Positions 38,187 to 52,957 of a stretch of 64,000 nt of DNA are shown here, in pieces. Position 1 is the stretch's first letter, and each line of letters begins with the position of its first letter. Source of the stretch: Hirudinaria manillensis (lineage: Eukaryota > Annelida > Clitellata > Hirudinida > Hirudinidae); NCBI GenBank assembly GCA_034509925.1, contig CM067532.1:5606142-5670141 (forward strand), given 5' to 3'. The translations under genes and the position numbers were made by a program. The notes under the pieces were generated by a model that saw nothing but the letters and a program-made list of their open reading frames with translations, did not search any database and was not told the origin of the DNA.

Positions 38187-38416
38187 CTTCCTCTAATGCA
38201 TCAACAGAGCGCCCCCTGTCGAAATGATTTTCTTTCGAGCTTTTTTTCTAGCAGCCATATTGCATTATGTGAGCTGTCGAACGTACAAAACAATTTACCA
38301 ACTCCCTGCATCGATTGATTTGCCAATATTTTTTTAAAAACTCAATATTACATTTAACAACCACAATCTATGTCCTTTTTCCTACTTAATATGACGGCGA
38401 GTAGCACAAAATCCTC
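38187..38416 (+). promoter_or_regulatory. Putative snRNA-type promoter of U3 copy 2
   Basis: Counterpart of the copy 1 upstream region: a distal block starting CTTCCTCTAA with AGAGC, CCCC, TCGAAAT and ATTTTCTT, and a proximal TGTCCTTTTTC then ACGGCGAG just before the RNA start. The two distal blocks are 942 bp apart while the RNA starts are 917 bp apart, so indels have accumulated in the flank but not in the gene. Confidence 0.55.
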
Positions 38417-38654
38417 AGAGTCATACTTCTAGGGATCATCTCTTTAGTTGACTTCGCCAGGACGTCAGTCAAAACTGATTCTGGTACCCAAACCAGGATG
38501 ACGAGTCTCGGCGCCTTTCACTGAGCGCGAGGAAGGGTTGGCGTGGTTTGGTGGTCTTTGGAAACGAAGACGTCCACCGCTCCTCCCGTCGATGAACGCT
38601 CTCTCTCGTCTCAGACGAGTGGGGAGGTGAGAGTCGCTTTCCGACTGGTTCTAC
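38417..38654 (+). ncRNA. U3: U3 snoRNA, copy 2
   Basis: Same-strand duplicate of copy 1, 917 bp downstream, with the same boxes: 5' domain with GGGATCATCTC, box C' GGATGACGA, box B CTGAGCGCGAGG, box C CGATGAAC, and terminal CCGACTGGTT. Only one substitution in about 238 nt was found by reading the two side by side. Both copies have CCGA where the standard box D is CUGA. Both look intact, so both may be expressed. Confidence 0.88.
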
Positions 38655-39844
38655 TTTTTCTATTAAATCAAGGATAAGTTTTTCTAGATCTTATACCAGT
38701 ACTTTGGCTACCCACTTAAGCTCGTCCGTTAACGCCCTGTTATCGAGATGTACTTCAAATAACATTTGATGTGGATTAAACCTTCCTTGGTGAAGCCAGA
38801 GCTTTTTCCATTTCCAGTCGTCCTGCGTGATAAACTTCGAAATACGTTTCCGACCAATCGGGATGGCTCGCCTCTCAATGTAACACCTCGAGGAACATTC
38901 CCCTCTAATGCGAGTAGCAAGGTTCTTTTGAAAAATATTCATGTTCGGATTAAAAGTAGACAGATATAGCTTGTGTATTTAGTAACTATAGTTATCCTTA
39001 AATCACAAATGTGTAATATCTGATAAATGATAACCATTATTTTTTTTAAACCTGACCCTCGGACGTACAAACTTGGGCATTCACAAAAGTTAGTTGAATA
39101 CCCCGTATTATATGTGTGAGTTTGAATTTACGTGCATTTATCATTCAACAAAAGTAATGACTTTCTAAAAATTCTGAGAGTAAAATAATAACTGCATGTT
39201 GCGCTCTGCACACCCCTTCCCACGTTAATTTCAGGCACTTTTATGATCATCGAAATGTGCTTGTTTTTATATAACGTTTGTCCTAGAACTTGCATTGGTT
39301 ATTGGAAATTATTGAAATGATTATTGGCGCAATAAGTGCTAAAGTAGAAATTATTAAAAATATGTTATTAGTAAAACAATGTAAAATAAAAATTTAGGTA
39401 TTTTACATTTATTAAATTTGCATTTATATCTTTGAATACTGTCTGAAACCATATATCCTTTAATATATCGCTCTTGGCATGTTTATAAGGTTTCTTGGGA
39501 ATATCGGAGTACTTGGCAGAAGCATCTAGGTTTGTTGGTTTTAGTTATAAGTTAGAGTTTCGGTCTAACAAATGTCCATCAAAATTTTTTTCCAATTTTG
39601 TTTAAGGACAGCATATGCTGTGGTGATATGACATTAATTAGTTAACTTTCTGAGTGATCTATGGAAGTCTTTAGTGACATTAAGTAGAATACATTTCCAG
39701 AGCTTTGCGTCATTCCTATGCAACTTATTCTTTTTGTGTAATATGATATATTCGTCTGCTCTCCCTTTAACAACGACATAAATTAATGTTGAATGAAGAA
39801 TGTTGACAAACTCTGATTTAGAATCATAAGAAATTTGTAAAAGT
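38655..39844. other. Intergenic region, U3 copy 2 to ABCF1
   Basis: It opens with a conserved 3' box (AAATCAAGGATAA near 38667). At 38691-38942 the minus strand has an 83-codon open frame (with DDWKWKKLWLHQG) of higher GC than its surroundings; no family was recognised and a transposon remnant is possible. The rest is AT-rich and should include the ABCF1 promoter. Confidence 0.4.
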
Positions 39845-43236
<3,392 letters not shown>

Positions 43237-44712
43237 ACCCACCAATACCAGGTCAAAATAGGTCAATAAAAATTCTGTTAACAATAGAAAGCTGCAGAAG
43301 ATATGTTGTCTTTTATCAATTCAATTTACTTTATGAGTAAAGGTACATAAGATTATTTCATTCTGAGTATTACTTTGGGATGAATTTGGGGGTGGCTTAA
43401 TTAAGAATTAAAAAATAACGAGACAAATGGCCAAAGCAATTCTCAAGAATATACTGAATTTGTTAATTCGAAGGTTGAATCTATCTTCCTCTAGTAGTCA
43501 AGCCTCTAGTTTAACATAGGCACTTAATGGGAGGGACAAACCGTAAGGTGACGACAAAATTTTCGCCCCTGACCTCCGACTAACCGTCCCAGCATCCATG
43601 ATAGCAACCAACAGCATCAGTTCCGATCGCTGTTCTTCCCTGTCAGTGACATTTTGCAGCATTATAGTTTCCGAAATCTAATCTTTTGACGAAATGCATG
43701 ATGGACATACATATTAGATCGTTCACCAATGGACCGCACTCACGACAGCAGTCCAGTCAACAGCTTTTTAGCCGAATTGTATTGCTTAAAATAATTCCAT
43801 TCCAGATTTCATTAATGAGTTCAATATGTGATCCAACCCATCCATCGATACTCTGTGCCCCTTGGGCCAAACTAATGTCCCTACCTCCCATCTTCTATTC
43901 CATAGGGACACCTTTTCGTGCAGAGACTAGTAAGATCTCCTGGTTTGTTTTTAAAGTCCGCTGAGCTTTTATAATAATTTGAACCCATTTCTGAGAATTC
44001 TTACTATAGTACAAGATTTTATATGAATAGTAATCCCGTCCGTTATAATTACTCCAAAGTGGTAACATTTTTAAATTGTTTATGTGATTAGCCCGGCTAA
44101 AGTTTAAAGTAACCTACAAAGATTTATTAAAACAGCCCAAACGGAAAATACTTCATAAGCAGTACAGCAGAAACGGAGAAATATTTATTAATTTTGCTGT
44201 ATGACTCATAAATTTATAAGCCCGGGAGAACCCAGGTGACTCACTTGCGGCTTTAAATAATTTATACATCTGAAATGCTTGAATGTCAAATGGACACAAG
44301 GAATTTTAAAACATTTATCACGTATTTCACATGACAACATTTTTCTGATGACATTATTTCCAATGCTTGTTTGCTATTTTGATTCTGCATCCAGCATAAT
44401 AACTATTACATTTGGAAACACCTTTCAAATTGATAAGGCAAATATTTAGACGATATATATAAATCAAATTTCATCAACAATATAAATTTTAGACAAAGAA
44501 AATCCATGTGTGGTCCTGCATATAGCAGACATCCGTCTAAAACTGCAAAAGAACGTCTCTTACTGAGTTGGTTTTATTGTGAAATGGTCATAAAATGTTA
44601 ATTTGACATTAAAAATCAAGAAGGTAATTAATTTTAAGAAACTTGTCACGAAATCGTTTAATTGTAGGCGTGCTTGAGGCCGAGATTCGACTGTCTTTGC
44701 TAAATAATCAAC
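43237..44712. other. Intergenic region, ABCF1 to RBM4-like gene
   Basis: A GC-richer patch at about 43560-43970 has interrupted protein-like reading on the minus strand (for example GRDISLAQGAQSIDGWVGSH) and a 92-codon plus-strand frame. No family was recognised; it may be a decayed element. The remainder is AT-rich. Confidence 0.35.
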
Positions 44713-47700
44713 ATGGCAGGGTTAGGTCGATTGAATTTTTCTGGTGCAGTCTGCAGGCTTTGGGCCATTACTTGTTATTTTGCTTTTGTTTCACGTATAT
44801 TTGTCCGTCAATATTTATCAGATAATTGAAATTGTTGATGTACCCAGTCATTCTCGAGAACTTGGAACTCAAACATTGAGCTTTTGTGTTGTGATTCTCT
44901 GGTTGCTTCGCTTAATTTTTTATGAAGTAAATATATTGTATCGAGACAACAAATGATGCATTCATGATGTGAAGATCGTATTAAAATACTGATTGGCATC
45001 GAACAGGAGTACTTGTGATTTATCAAGCATCATCATCTCAGGACTTATTTACCATGTTTCTAACATTTGGGTTTTCTTACATTTTTTATTTAGGTTTTCG
45101 ACTATTTTTTTACAATTTTAATTATTTGTAGAGTGTTGCTATACTTATGAGTAAAAAATATTATCATTAATACTGCTAGCCATTACCCAGCTTAGATCAA
45201 CTCAAGCTCAGATTTGCCTTACTGGTGGCAGCCGAACAATGTCTGGCAATTAAAACAAAAGATATTTAATGAAAACACCTTTCATATGTGTTAATGTTTC
45301 ATAAATATTAATTTATTTCACTGGTTATTTAATTATTCAGATTCTTTAAATGATTTTGGTTTTTATGAAAATGGCAAGTCATGTTTATAGAGCTCTTTAG
45401 ATTATAATAAATCCTATTTTGGCAAATTTAATAACTTAATGAATAAATTAAATCTTTTTTTTTTCATGTTTTAAATAGAATTAAATATGCATTGATAGTT
45501 AAATATCATGCAATATTTAAAAATTTTAAGGCATACAGTTTTTATATTTTTAACCCTCTTTTGGTAATTTTGGAGTAAAAAGGTAAAATATCTGTGACCT
45601 GAACTTTTTTAACCATCAACTGTAACAAATATTTCAAAATTTCAAGGTCGACCAAATTGTTTGTTGGTAATATACCAAGAAATTGCAATTCGCAAAGTCT
45701 CCGAACTCTATTTGAGACAATGGGGAGAGTTTCAGAATGTGATGTTGTCAAAGACTATGCTTTCGTTGTGAGTGAAGATTATATCTATTTGCAAATTAAT
45801 GGTAGTTCAGATTTACTTCTAACTAATTGAAATTTTGTATGTCTGATTTGCATTAGTTTGTGCTTTATATTTATTTACAGTGGTAATATTATTGGTCATA
45901 ATTTTAGTAATCGATCTGAGTTCTGATTCTATTACAGCATTACGTGAGTCCCGCAGATGCAGAAAAGGCTCTGAAGTTTTTGGATGGAACAAATTTTCAA
46001 GGATGTAACCTTAGGATTCAAGTAATTTCTACTTTAAAGGTTTTCTTTTAGGTATTAGGTTATTTATCTTTCGTGTTTATTCCTGGATTAGGTTTCACAT
46101 AGCAAGGTTCGATCGAAGCCAGGCATGGGGGATAAAGACGTCTGCTACAGATGCGGGAAGGAAGGACATTGGTGAGGCCTGTTGCAGTTTCATTTTTTGA
46201 TGTCATTATTATATCCTTTGTCATTTGCTTTAGCTACTGTTGTTGATAGCATATAAAACACCTTATTTTGTGATCTGTTTGGACACTTTGTGATTATTGC
46301 ATTTTTTAATTTATGAACTAAAAATTCATATTAAATGATATTGTTGTAGGTCTAAAGACTGTCACTTGGAAAGGTAGATTATTTTCTTTTTACTTTTATA
46401 GGCCACAATGTCACATTCAAGAATGTTAATATAGATGGCATAATTGCATTGAGCAGAGTTTATGGAGTTTATGGTTACTTAAAATAATGGCTGATTGTCA
46501 GAGAATCTAGGGGGCCATATGCATCGAGAGAGGAAGACAGAAGGAGGGAAAACAAAGCCATTCCGATGTTTATCGAGCCTCACATAACAACACCTGACAG
46601 ATACAATCCTTACGAAAGGAAGCCCGAGATACCTATCACTTTTCCCGGCTACTCTTTGGAATATGCTGCTCAGACGGCTTTTCAGTCCTCTCTTTACAAC
46701 AGAGAATTTCCGAGCGACAACAGAACACCTAACTTCAATGGATCTACGAATCTGCTCTTCCAGAACACTTCCAATTCCCTGTATACTCCCTCGTCAAATC
46801 CAACCTTCCCTGATTCAACTGCTTATCCAGCAGCAGTCAACATCAGGTGGCTTTCATGTTTTGAATGTTGATACCTATATTTATACATGCATTGAGAGAG
46901 GAAGACAAAAGAATATCTGTAAATATATGTATATATAGTTTAGATTTTATCTTCATTGCTAAGCTATGTCTGCCAAATAAGAATTATTTTGAATACAAGT
47001 ACGTGTGGCACTATAATGCATGTGAGAAAGCACAGAATCTAGTCTGATGTCATAACTGATGACAAGGTATCCTGTTACTGGGAACAGCACATATCCAGCA
47101 TCAGCTGGAATCATCGGCTTTGATCCTCCAAATCCTGCTTTTCCTGGGCTGACTGGAAGTAGATTTGTGGCTGGTTCAACAAATTTGGTTTATCCACAGA
47201 CTGATTCGATCACTAGACCCCCTGCTGACTACTACACGCAGAGATTAAGGTAATCATTTTAAATCAAATTAATCTACATATTTTGATACTTAATTACTCC
47301 AATTAAAACATTATTTTTACTTCATGAAACTTTTTATTTTATTGATCTTGGAATACTGATGTATTTTTCAGGGCTTGCAATATCATTTGTTAGGGCAAAC
47401 TGCCTGTTGTTACATAGGCATATATATATAGAGAGGGCAAGAATAGAATTTTGATTATAACAAAGTTTTGAGAAAGTGTTGATGGATCTAAGTTGATGAA
47501 GAATTGGCTCAACAAATCCAGAATAAAATAATTTAATCCTCTAATTTAATCTTGAAAGGGGGGGGGGGCAATTGGTATTATTACTTGCAATTAATTAATT
47601 AGATTAGATTAGACCTTCTGAAAGGTTCAAATCTTGAAGAACTCTGATAAAAAAAAATTAGAAAAATTCAAGAAACATGGTAAAACAAGTGATCAAAGGA

Positions 47701-48355
47701 TAAATTTTGTCCAACAAAATAATTAGAATGATCCATATACATATACATCAAAGCCATGAGGTCAGCCAGAGACTTCAATCATTGTGTTAATGAATGAATG
47801 AAATCAATCAATTCTTGCTGACTTAAGTTTCATAGGTTTAGGAAACATTGCTTCTTTATATTTATGTTGTTTTCAAATTAGCTTTATATACCTTTTTGAG
47901 GTGAAAATTTATGCTAGAATTAAGTTCACCTGGATCATGTTGGAATTGAGAAAGATTCTCCATTTTTGCATAGAAATAATTTTGTCATTATTCATGTGGG
48001 TAATTCAGATGAAACATTTGATTGTTTCACAATATTAAATTATCTCTATAATCAATTAAGTTTGCAAGGGATAATTCATGTTTTCCTTCATTAAATGAAA
48101 TTTAATAATGTGACAATTATTCCTGATGTTATTTCAAAAGGACTCCAGTATATGGAATGGAGATCAATGGAGGGTAAGGTCCTTCTCTTAAGTACTAATT
48201 ATAACTTTATATAATAACTGAATTCTATTTTAGAATAATATTTCAGAGCTAATTGTATTTTATTGTAACATTATAATTAGCTTGCTAATTAGTTTAATTT
48301 AACTTTCCAATACAGGATAGATGTTTCCTCCTACCTGGATACCAGAAGATACTGA
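44713..48355 (+). CDS. RBM4/lark-type RNA-binding protein with one RRM and a CCHC knuckle
   Basis: RBM4 and fly lark bind RNA to control splicing and translation. Exons, all joining in frame: 44713-44720 (8 coding nt, inferred), 45647-45767, 45938-46021, 46092-46171, 46351-46374 (24 nt), 46502-46846, 47067-47249, 48141-48173 and 48316-48355. The start MAG joins to [12 protein letters not shown], giving RNP2 LFVGNI; VKDYAFVHYVSP is RNP1 in the same form as RBM4 (VKDYAFVHM). After the RRM comes [20 protein letters not shown] then HWSKDC, a C-X2-C-X4-H-X4-C zinc knuckle almost identical to RBM4 and lark. The rest is a proline/tyrosine/asparagine-rich tail ending [12 protein letters not shown]4 and lark have two RRMs; I find only the second-type RRM and no first one. 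The tiny first exon is plausible but unproven. Confidence 0.88.
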
Positions 48356-49604
48356 CCTCCTGGCTACTCTCGCGTGTGTGCGCGTGCGTGCGTGCGGTAA
48401 TGACAGCAGCACATGTAAAGATAAATTTTATTTCCAGAACATTCAGTTGTGTAAATGTTTCTCCGGATTTACAAGTACATTACGGTTACCTTATTTTCAA
48501 TGTTGTGTATATTGGTTTTATTCATGTTAGCAATTAGCTTTTCCTATGAACGTTGTAGTTTGTGCTTTGTAGATCATGTTTGCAAACATTTACAATATAA
48601 TCGAGGAGTGATATTACGAGTCCAATTTTAGTGGATGTCAGCTTGGTCCAAACCAATTTATCTTGATTGTTGTTTATGTCTGATTTTTTTAGTAAAAAAC
48701 CTTTTAAACCTTTTGACGTTATCATCGCACAATGACAACAAAAACAACTGATTGACACCAGCTTTGACATTTTGACATCCAGAATCACAAACTAATTGTC
48801 ACACAGATGAAACCTTTAAATTAATGCTACCATGTAGTAGATATTTTGTTGAATTTAGATCTTTTCAGTCAAAATTACTTGTAAGCTGTTCAGTGGCAAT
48901 TCTTTGGCCTTCCCTTTGCATCAACTCCTACTCTTTCAATATATGAATCTGAGGTTCCTAGAGAGTAACCAATTTACAAACCAAAGTCGTTTTGGGAGGA
49001 AAGCCAAACTTAGAATAAGGATAAAAGCTTTCTTTTCTGGTGATGCTGCTTTTGTCCAGGGCCGAAAGCTCTCCAGAAATAAAGTAATATTATGCACTCC
49101 AGAGGTCATATAGTACCAGAATTGATTTGAAGCTTGGCCATAAAGCTGAACAGGCTCTGATGCTCTCATGAGCTTTGAGGGACTCTATACCATTAGCAGT
49201 AAAAAAAATCTAAATTTCCTAAGGCATTTGATAAATTGCCACCTTGTGAATAGAAAGAGGCTAATTGCAGAAAACCTGAGCAAAAGATAAAAAGGCTAAC
49301 AAATTGGTCGAGCAGGAAGGGCAAGGGTGTTGATAGGGGTTGTGAGAAGGGTGTTCTGCAGAGGAATTATGTGATACCTGCATTGGCCCATGTGGCAGTA
49401 AAGAATAGCTGGAATAGTGTCATTGAATGCTAGCTGGCATCCATACTGAAGAGTGTAAAAATTATCTGAAGGATTATTATTTTTAAGGACCACTTATTAC
49501 TCATTTACTTCTATAATAATGATCTTGGTGACACAAAACCATCCAAATCCTCAAAACATCTGAACGTCAAGAAAGATATATTTAACATACATATACATAA
49601 AGTG
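48356..49604. other. 3' flank of the RBM4-like gene up to the retroelement
   Basis: Begins with a CG/GT-rich run (48370-48400) in the 3' UTR. Modest open frames at 48904-49113 (+) and 48936-49169 (-) overlap each other and resemble nothing I know. No RNA gene was seen. Confidence 0.4.
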
Positions 49605-51100
49605 ATATATAATCAGAACTCAATGGTCGCTCAACAACTCCAGTGACAGCAGGGTCCGCGACGTCATGCCGCAACTCCGCTCAGGAAGGAAATTCAGAGC
49701 CCAGGAAGAAATTGAGGAATCCGAGGCAATCCTAGCCTTCGAGGAGAAAAGAGGACCCGTGCAGGTAGACCGCCATGGAGTCGGATGGAACCATTTTCCA
49801 AGATGGTCCACAGCGAATGTGCAGACAAAAGCCGCCATGATAATCCAAGAGAGAAGGCGAGAGATGGAGACCGAAAGGATTGCGCTGGCAGTGCAGCAAA
49901 GCCAGCAAGGACAGTGGACAACCTGGGAAGACGTCATCCAAAGATCCATCACATGGAAAGACATTTGGAAAAAGTCTCCCCTCCGCTTGGCATTCCTCAT
50001 AAGGTCGGTCTACGACGTGCTCCCTTCCGGGTCCAACTTACAGAAGTGGGGGATGGTTCAAGACGCCAGCTGCGAGCTCTGCGGAGGTGAACAGTCACTC
50101 CGGCACGTGCTCTCATCATGCACGTACGCCCTTGCTCACGGTCGCTACACTTGGCGACATAACCAAGTCCTGCAGGTCGTGGTCGAGGCGGCTAAGACGG
50201 CATGCTCCCAGGCAAATGCCCGAGAAATCGCGGCACCAAGAAGAATGTACTTCTTAAGAGAGGGCTCAACACAGTACCGCAAAAGGAATATGGCCCAAAT
50301 GAGGGACTTGCTGTCCACAGCCAAAGACTGGACAGTTGCGGCAGACCTGCAGGGAGAAAGGCACTACCACCAGGTGATACAAGAGAGCGGCAAGCGGCCT
50401 GATCTGGTGCTGGCGTCGGCAGCAACCGATTCCGTCATTATCGTAGAGCTGACGGTCCCATGGGAGGACCGAATTGATGTCAGCAATGCTCTGAAGAGCG
50501 ACCGTTATGAAGAGCTGAAGATGGATTTAGAGGGGAAAGGTTATAGCGCCCGTGTGTTACCAATAGAAGTCGGAGCGAGAGGGCTGGTAGGCAAGTCTAC
50601 ATACGCCTTTCTCAGGAAGATAGGCCTTTCAAACAGGCAAACCAAACAGTTCGTCCAGAAAATAGCCGAGTCCGCAGAATCGGCCTCTCACTGGATCTGG
50701 ACAACGAAGGACCGAAGGTAAGCCTCAGACACGGCGAGGCTAGTCGTCCCTGTCCACTCCACCAAAACAGGGACTCCAGTGTAAGACCAGGAAAGAGACA
50801 CCCCGGACGGCATTCACACCAAAGTGATATAAGAAGTGCCGTAATGGTTACTTTGACGGTTTTTCGGACGGCGGAGCCCTCGCGAAATTTTTCGTAAAAT
50901 GGCGGTGCGAGTATTGTTTGTTTGTTGGAAGTCGTTGTCTGGTTATCGGAAGAAAGTATCTGGCAGGGACATCCGCTTGATCAACGGATGCGGCCCAGCC
51001 CCCGAGAGTGTCAGGATTCAGGGCCGAAACACTTGTAGAAGGGGCCATTCCTCTGAAGATCCCTGTCAGAACGCTCGTTCAAGAGTTTCTATTAATATAT
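49605..51100 (+). mobile_element. 5'-truncated non-LTR retrotransposon with restriction-like endonuclease
   Basis: A sharply GC-richer block holds the C-terminal end of a retrotransposon polyprotein (see the coding entry) and about 370 bp of 3' tail. The 5' side is cut within the coding region, as usual for incomplete target-primed reverse transcription. The tail ends near an AT-rich run at 51090-51105 with no clear poly-A. Possible target-site repeats are ATATATAA (about 49605-49613 and 51092-51100) or AAAGTGATATA (about 49599 and 50821). The second would place the end much earlier. Boundaries are therefore uncertain. Confidence 0.75.
49666..50721 (+). CDS. Retrotransposon polyprotein C-terminus: zinc knuckle and restriction-like endonuclease
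   Basis: A single open frame of about 350 codons, without introns and unlike every neighbouring gene in base composition. Near residue 120 it has FLIRSVYDVLPS and NLQKWGM, then CELCGGEQSLRHVLSSC, a C-X2-C-X8-H-X4-C knuckle, followed by HGRYTWRHNQVL. About 90 residues on come GKRPDLVLASAATDSVIIVE and LTVPWEDRID, whose spaced D and E fit a PD-(D/E)XK restriction-like endonuclease, then YEELKMDLEGKGY, LPIEVGARGLVG and a WIW end. This layout matches the tail of R2-like non-LTR retrotransposon proteins in invertebrates and fish. The reverse transcriptase domain is missing. The frame stays open upstream of the ATG into flanking DNA, so the ATG is probably internal to the original polyprotein. No disabling mutation was seen in the remaining part. 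Confidence 0.85.
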   Translation: MPQLRSGRKFRAQEEIEESEAILAFEEKRGPVQVDRHGVGWNHFPRWSTANVQTKAAMIIQERRREMETERIALAVQQSQQGQWTTWEDVIQRSITWKDIWKKSPLRLAFLIRSVYDVLPSGSNLQKWGMVQDASCELCGGEQSLRHVLSSCTYALAHGRYTWRHNQVLQVVVEAAKTACSQANAREIAAPRRMYFLREGSTQYRKRNMAQMRDLLSTAKDWTVAADLQGERHYHQVIQESGKRPDLVLASAATDSVIIVELTVPWEDRIDVSNALKSDRYEELKMDLEGKGYSARVLPIEVGARGLVGKSTYAFLRKIGLSNRQTKQFVQKIAESAESASHWIWTTKDRR

Positions 51101-51210
51101 AAATATTTATCAAAGGCCACTTCATCCAAACAATTAGAATCAATAGGTTTATTTTTACTCAACTGGAAATGTAAAGTAAAAGTACATGTGTGTCATTGTC
51201 CATTAGTACT

Positions 51211-52957
51211 TTAGTCAGACTTGAAGACATGGATGGCATCATCACATTCAACCTTATATACGTCTTCTCTCTTTTGCTTGAGCACTGGAATCATATTTCT
51301 CACTTCATCAACATGGTCCAAATCTAAAATGAATGTAGAATGACATGTGAAAGAAAATCTCTGGAAATCCATACAAATGCATAATTTAGCATTGAAGAAG
51401 CAAACCAATGTCAGCATAGATGATGCCTTCTTTTTCATCGATAGATGAAATAACTTTGCCCCTAAAACAAAATTTATATTATAAATTATAAAGATATTAA
51501 TAAATATGCATCCATGTATAAAATTAATTATATTTAAAAAACATTTTGGTTGAGAAAGCCTCAAAATTCTTACCATGGATCAACCACCATTGAATGTCCA
51601 TAGGACACATAAGAGGCAGAGACATCTCTCGCAAGACTGGTAGCAGCAAGATAAACTTGGCTGTCAAGTGCTCTAGCTCTTAATAGTAGTTCCCAGTGAG
51701 CTGGACCAGTGGTCAAGTTGAAAGCACCACAGAACATTAAAAGTTTACAACCTACAAATTCCAATAATTGCAAATAACTGTGTGTTTTTATTCCATAGAT
51801 CCATAGATCAAGTGCTGGTGTATAAATGTATAAACAGATGTAAATATCAAGACTTATTTAGTTTCAGGATCAAACTTTAACTAAAATACTTTTTACTTCA
51901 TAAAAATTCATATTTATTACTAACTTACATTTTATAAGACAATGGTACCAAAAAAAATATTACCATGTCTAGCATAGAGCTGAGCAATCTCAGGAAATCT
52001 AATGTCATAACATATTCCAAGGCCAACCCTGCAAAATGCTATCAATGGAAAATGATTACATAAAATACAAAATTGAAAACTTAACACTGGCAAGAAAAAT
52101 TGGTAAACTAACGAAGATCCAATATTTCCAATGAGTTTCCTGCTGCCAATGATTTTGACTCTTGGAATGATATTTTTCCAGGGACATCAACATCAAATAG
52201 ATGCATCTGGAATAATAAAGTGCTTTCTAATGATATAGTAAGAAAAATTAAAGAAGTTTAGTGTGCATCCAAATTAATTCAAATTGATTAAAATAGATCA
52301 AAAACAACAAATCTTGATAATTGATACCTTGCTATATGTTGATAAAAGTTTTCCATCTGGTCCGAACACAGTACAAGTATTGTATAATTTGTCATCCCTT
52401 CTTTCAATGATGGATCCTTAGAAAGTAAGGTGCTAATCAAAATTTTGTTATGATGACACTAAGAATCTGTCAACATCACCTGCAAATAAGTAAACTTTAT
52501 TGTCAGCTGCTGCTTTTGAAAAAACATTGGTAGATTCCCCAGGAATGGTTTCGGCATGCTCAGAGAAATATTGATGACCATATGGTGAATTGCAACATTC
52601 CTGCAGAGGTTTTTAAAGTTGCTAATCTTAAATCTGACAACAATTCATCAGAAATATCTTACTGGGAGACTTAGGACATTTGCACCATTCCTGCAAGCTT
52701 CCGAAATCAGTTTGGTGATTTTAGTCAGATTTTCTTGTTTGTTTGAAGTAGCAAAAAACTGAATTAAGGCCAATCTGAATTCTGAAATTGCAACATTTTC
52801 TATATTTAAAGCATTATTTGCGACATCTTGACAAACATGCGTTTTAACGTATGAATATATATTAACGTAGGTACGATACTAGGTCCGAAATCCAAACTGT
52901 TTAATTGTACAATCGAGTTTAAAAACTGTAAACGACAATCTCACTTCCCGCAGCCAT
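51211..52957 (-). CDS. NIT2: NIT2-type omega-amidase (nitrilase superfamily)
   Basis: NIT2 hydrolyses alpha-ketoglutaramate and alpha-ketosuccinamate in glutamine and asparagine metabolism. Reading leftwards, coding starts at 52957 (MAAG) and splices to [18 protein letters not shown]. The catalytic Glu opens the next exon after VLSLP ([12 protein letters not shown]). IPGES, then [15 protein letters not shown], and the catalytic Lys in [14 protein letters not shown] follow. The nucleophile Cys lies in [20 protein letters not shown]. Next come [20 protein letters not shown] and [15 protein letters not shown]. The last exon starts [20 protein letters not shown] and ends FKSD. All three catalytic residues are present, and the length matches the family (about 276 in human). 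Cys replaces Pro just before GAFNLTTG. It is head-to-head with PTCD3. Confidence 0.94.

Larger units (their letters stand above)
37738..38416. other. Spacer between the two U3 genes
   Basis: Mostly AT-rich. The stretch 37800-37935 is locally GC-rich, with a hairpin (GACGGCATCGAGGGACGCTC then TCGTC) and words reminiscent of the U3 3' domain (CACTGAG, GACGCTCTC, GGAGGTG). It may be a decayed U3 copy or another structured RNA. From about 38187 the sequence is the upstream region of U3 copy 2. Confidence 0.4.

Noticed and set aside
44643-44956. Overlapping small frames with hydrophobic stretches (possible two-helix protein)
   Set aside because: They fall around the first coding exon and intron 1 of the RBM4-like gene; hydrophobicity follows from T-rich intron sequence.
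49620-50425. Several minus-strand and alternate-frame open frames over the retroelement
   Set aside because: They are shadows of the long plus-strand frame in GC-rich DNA.
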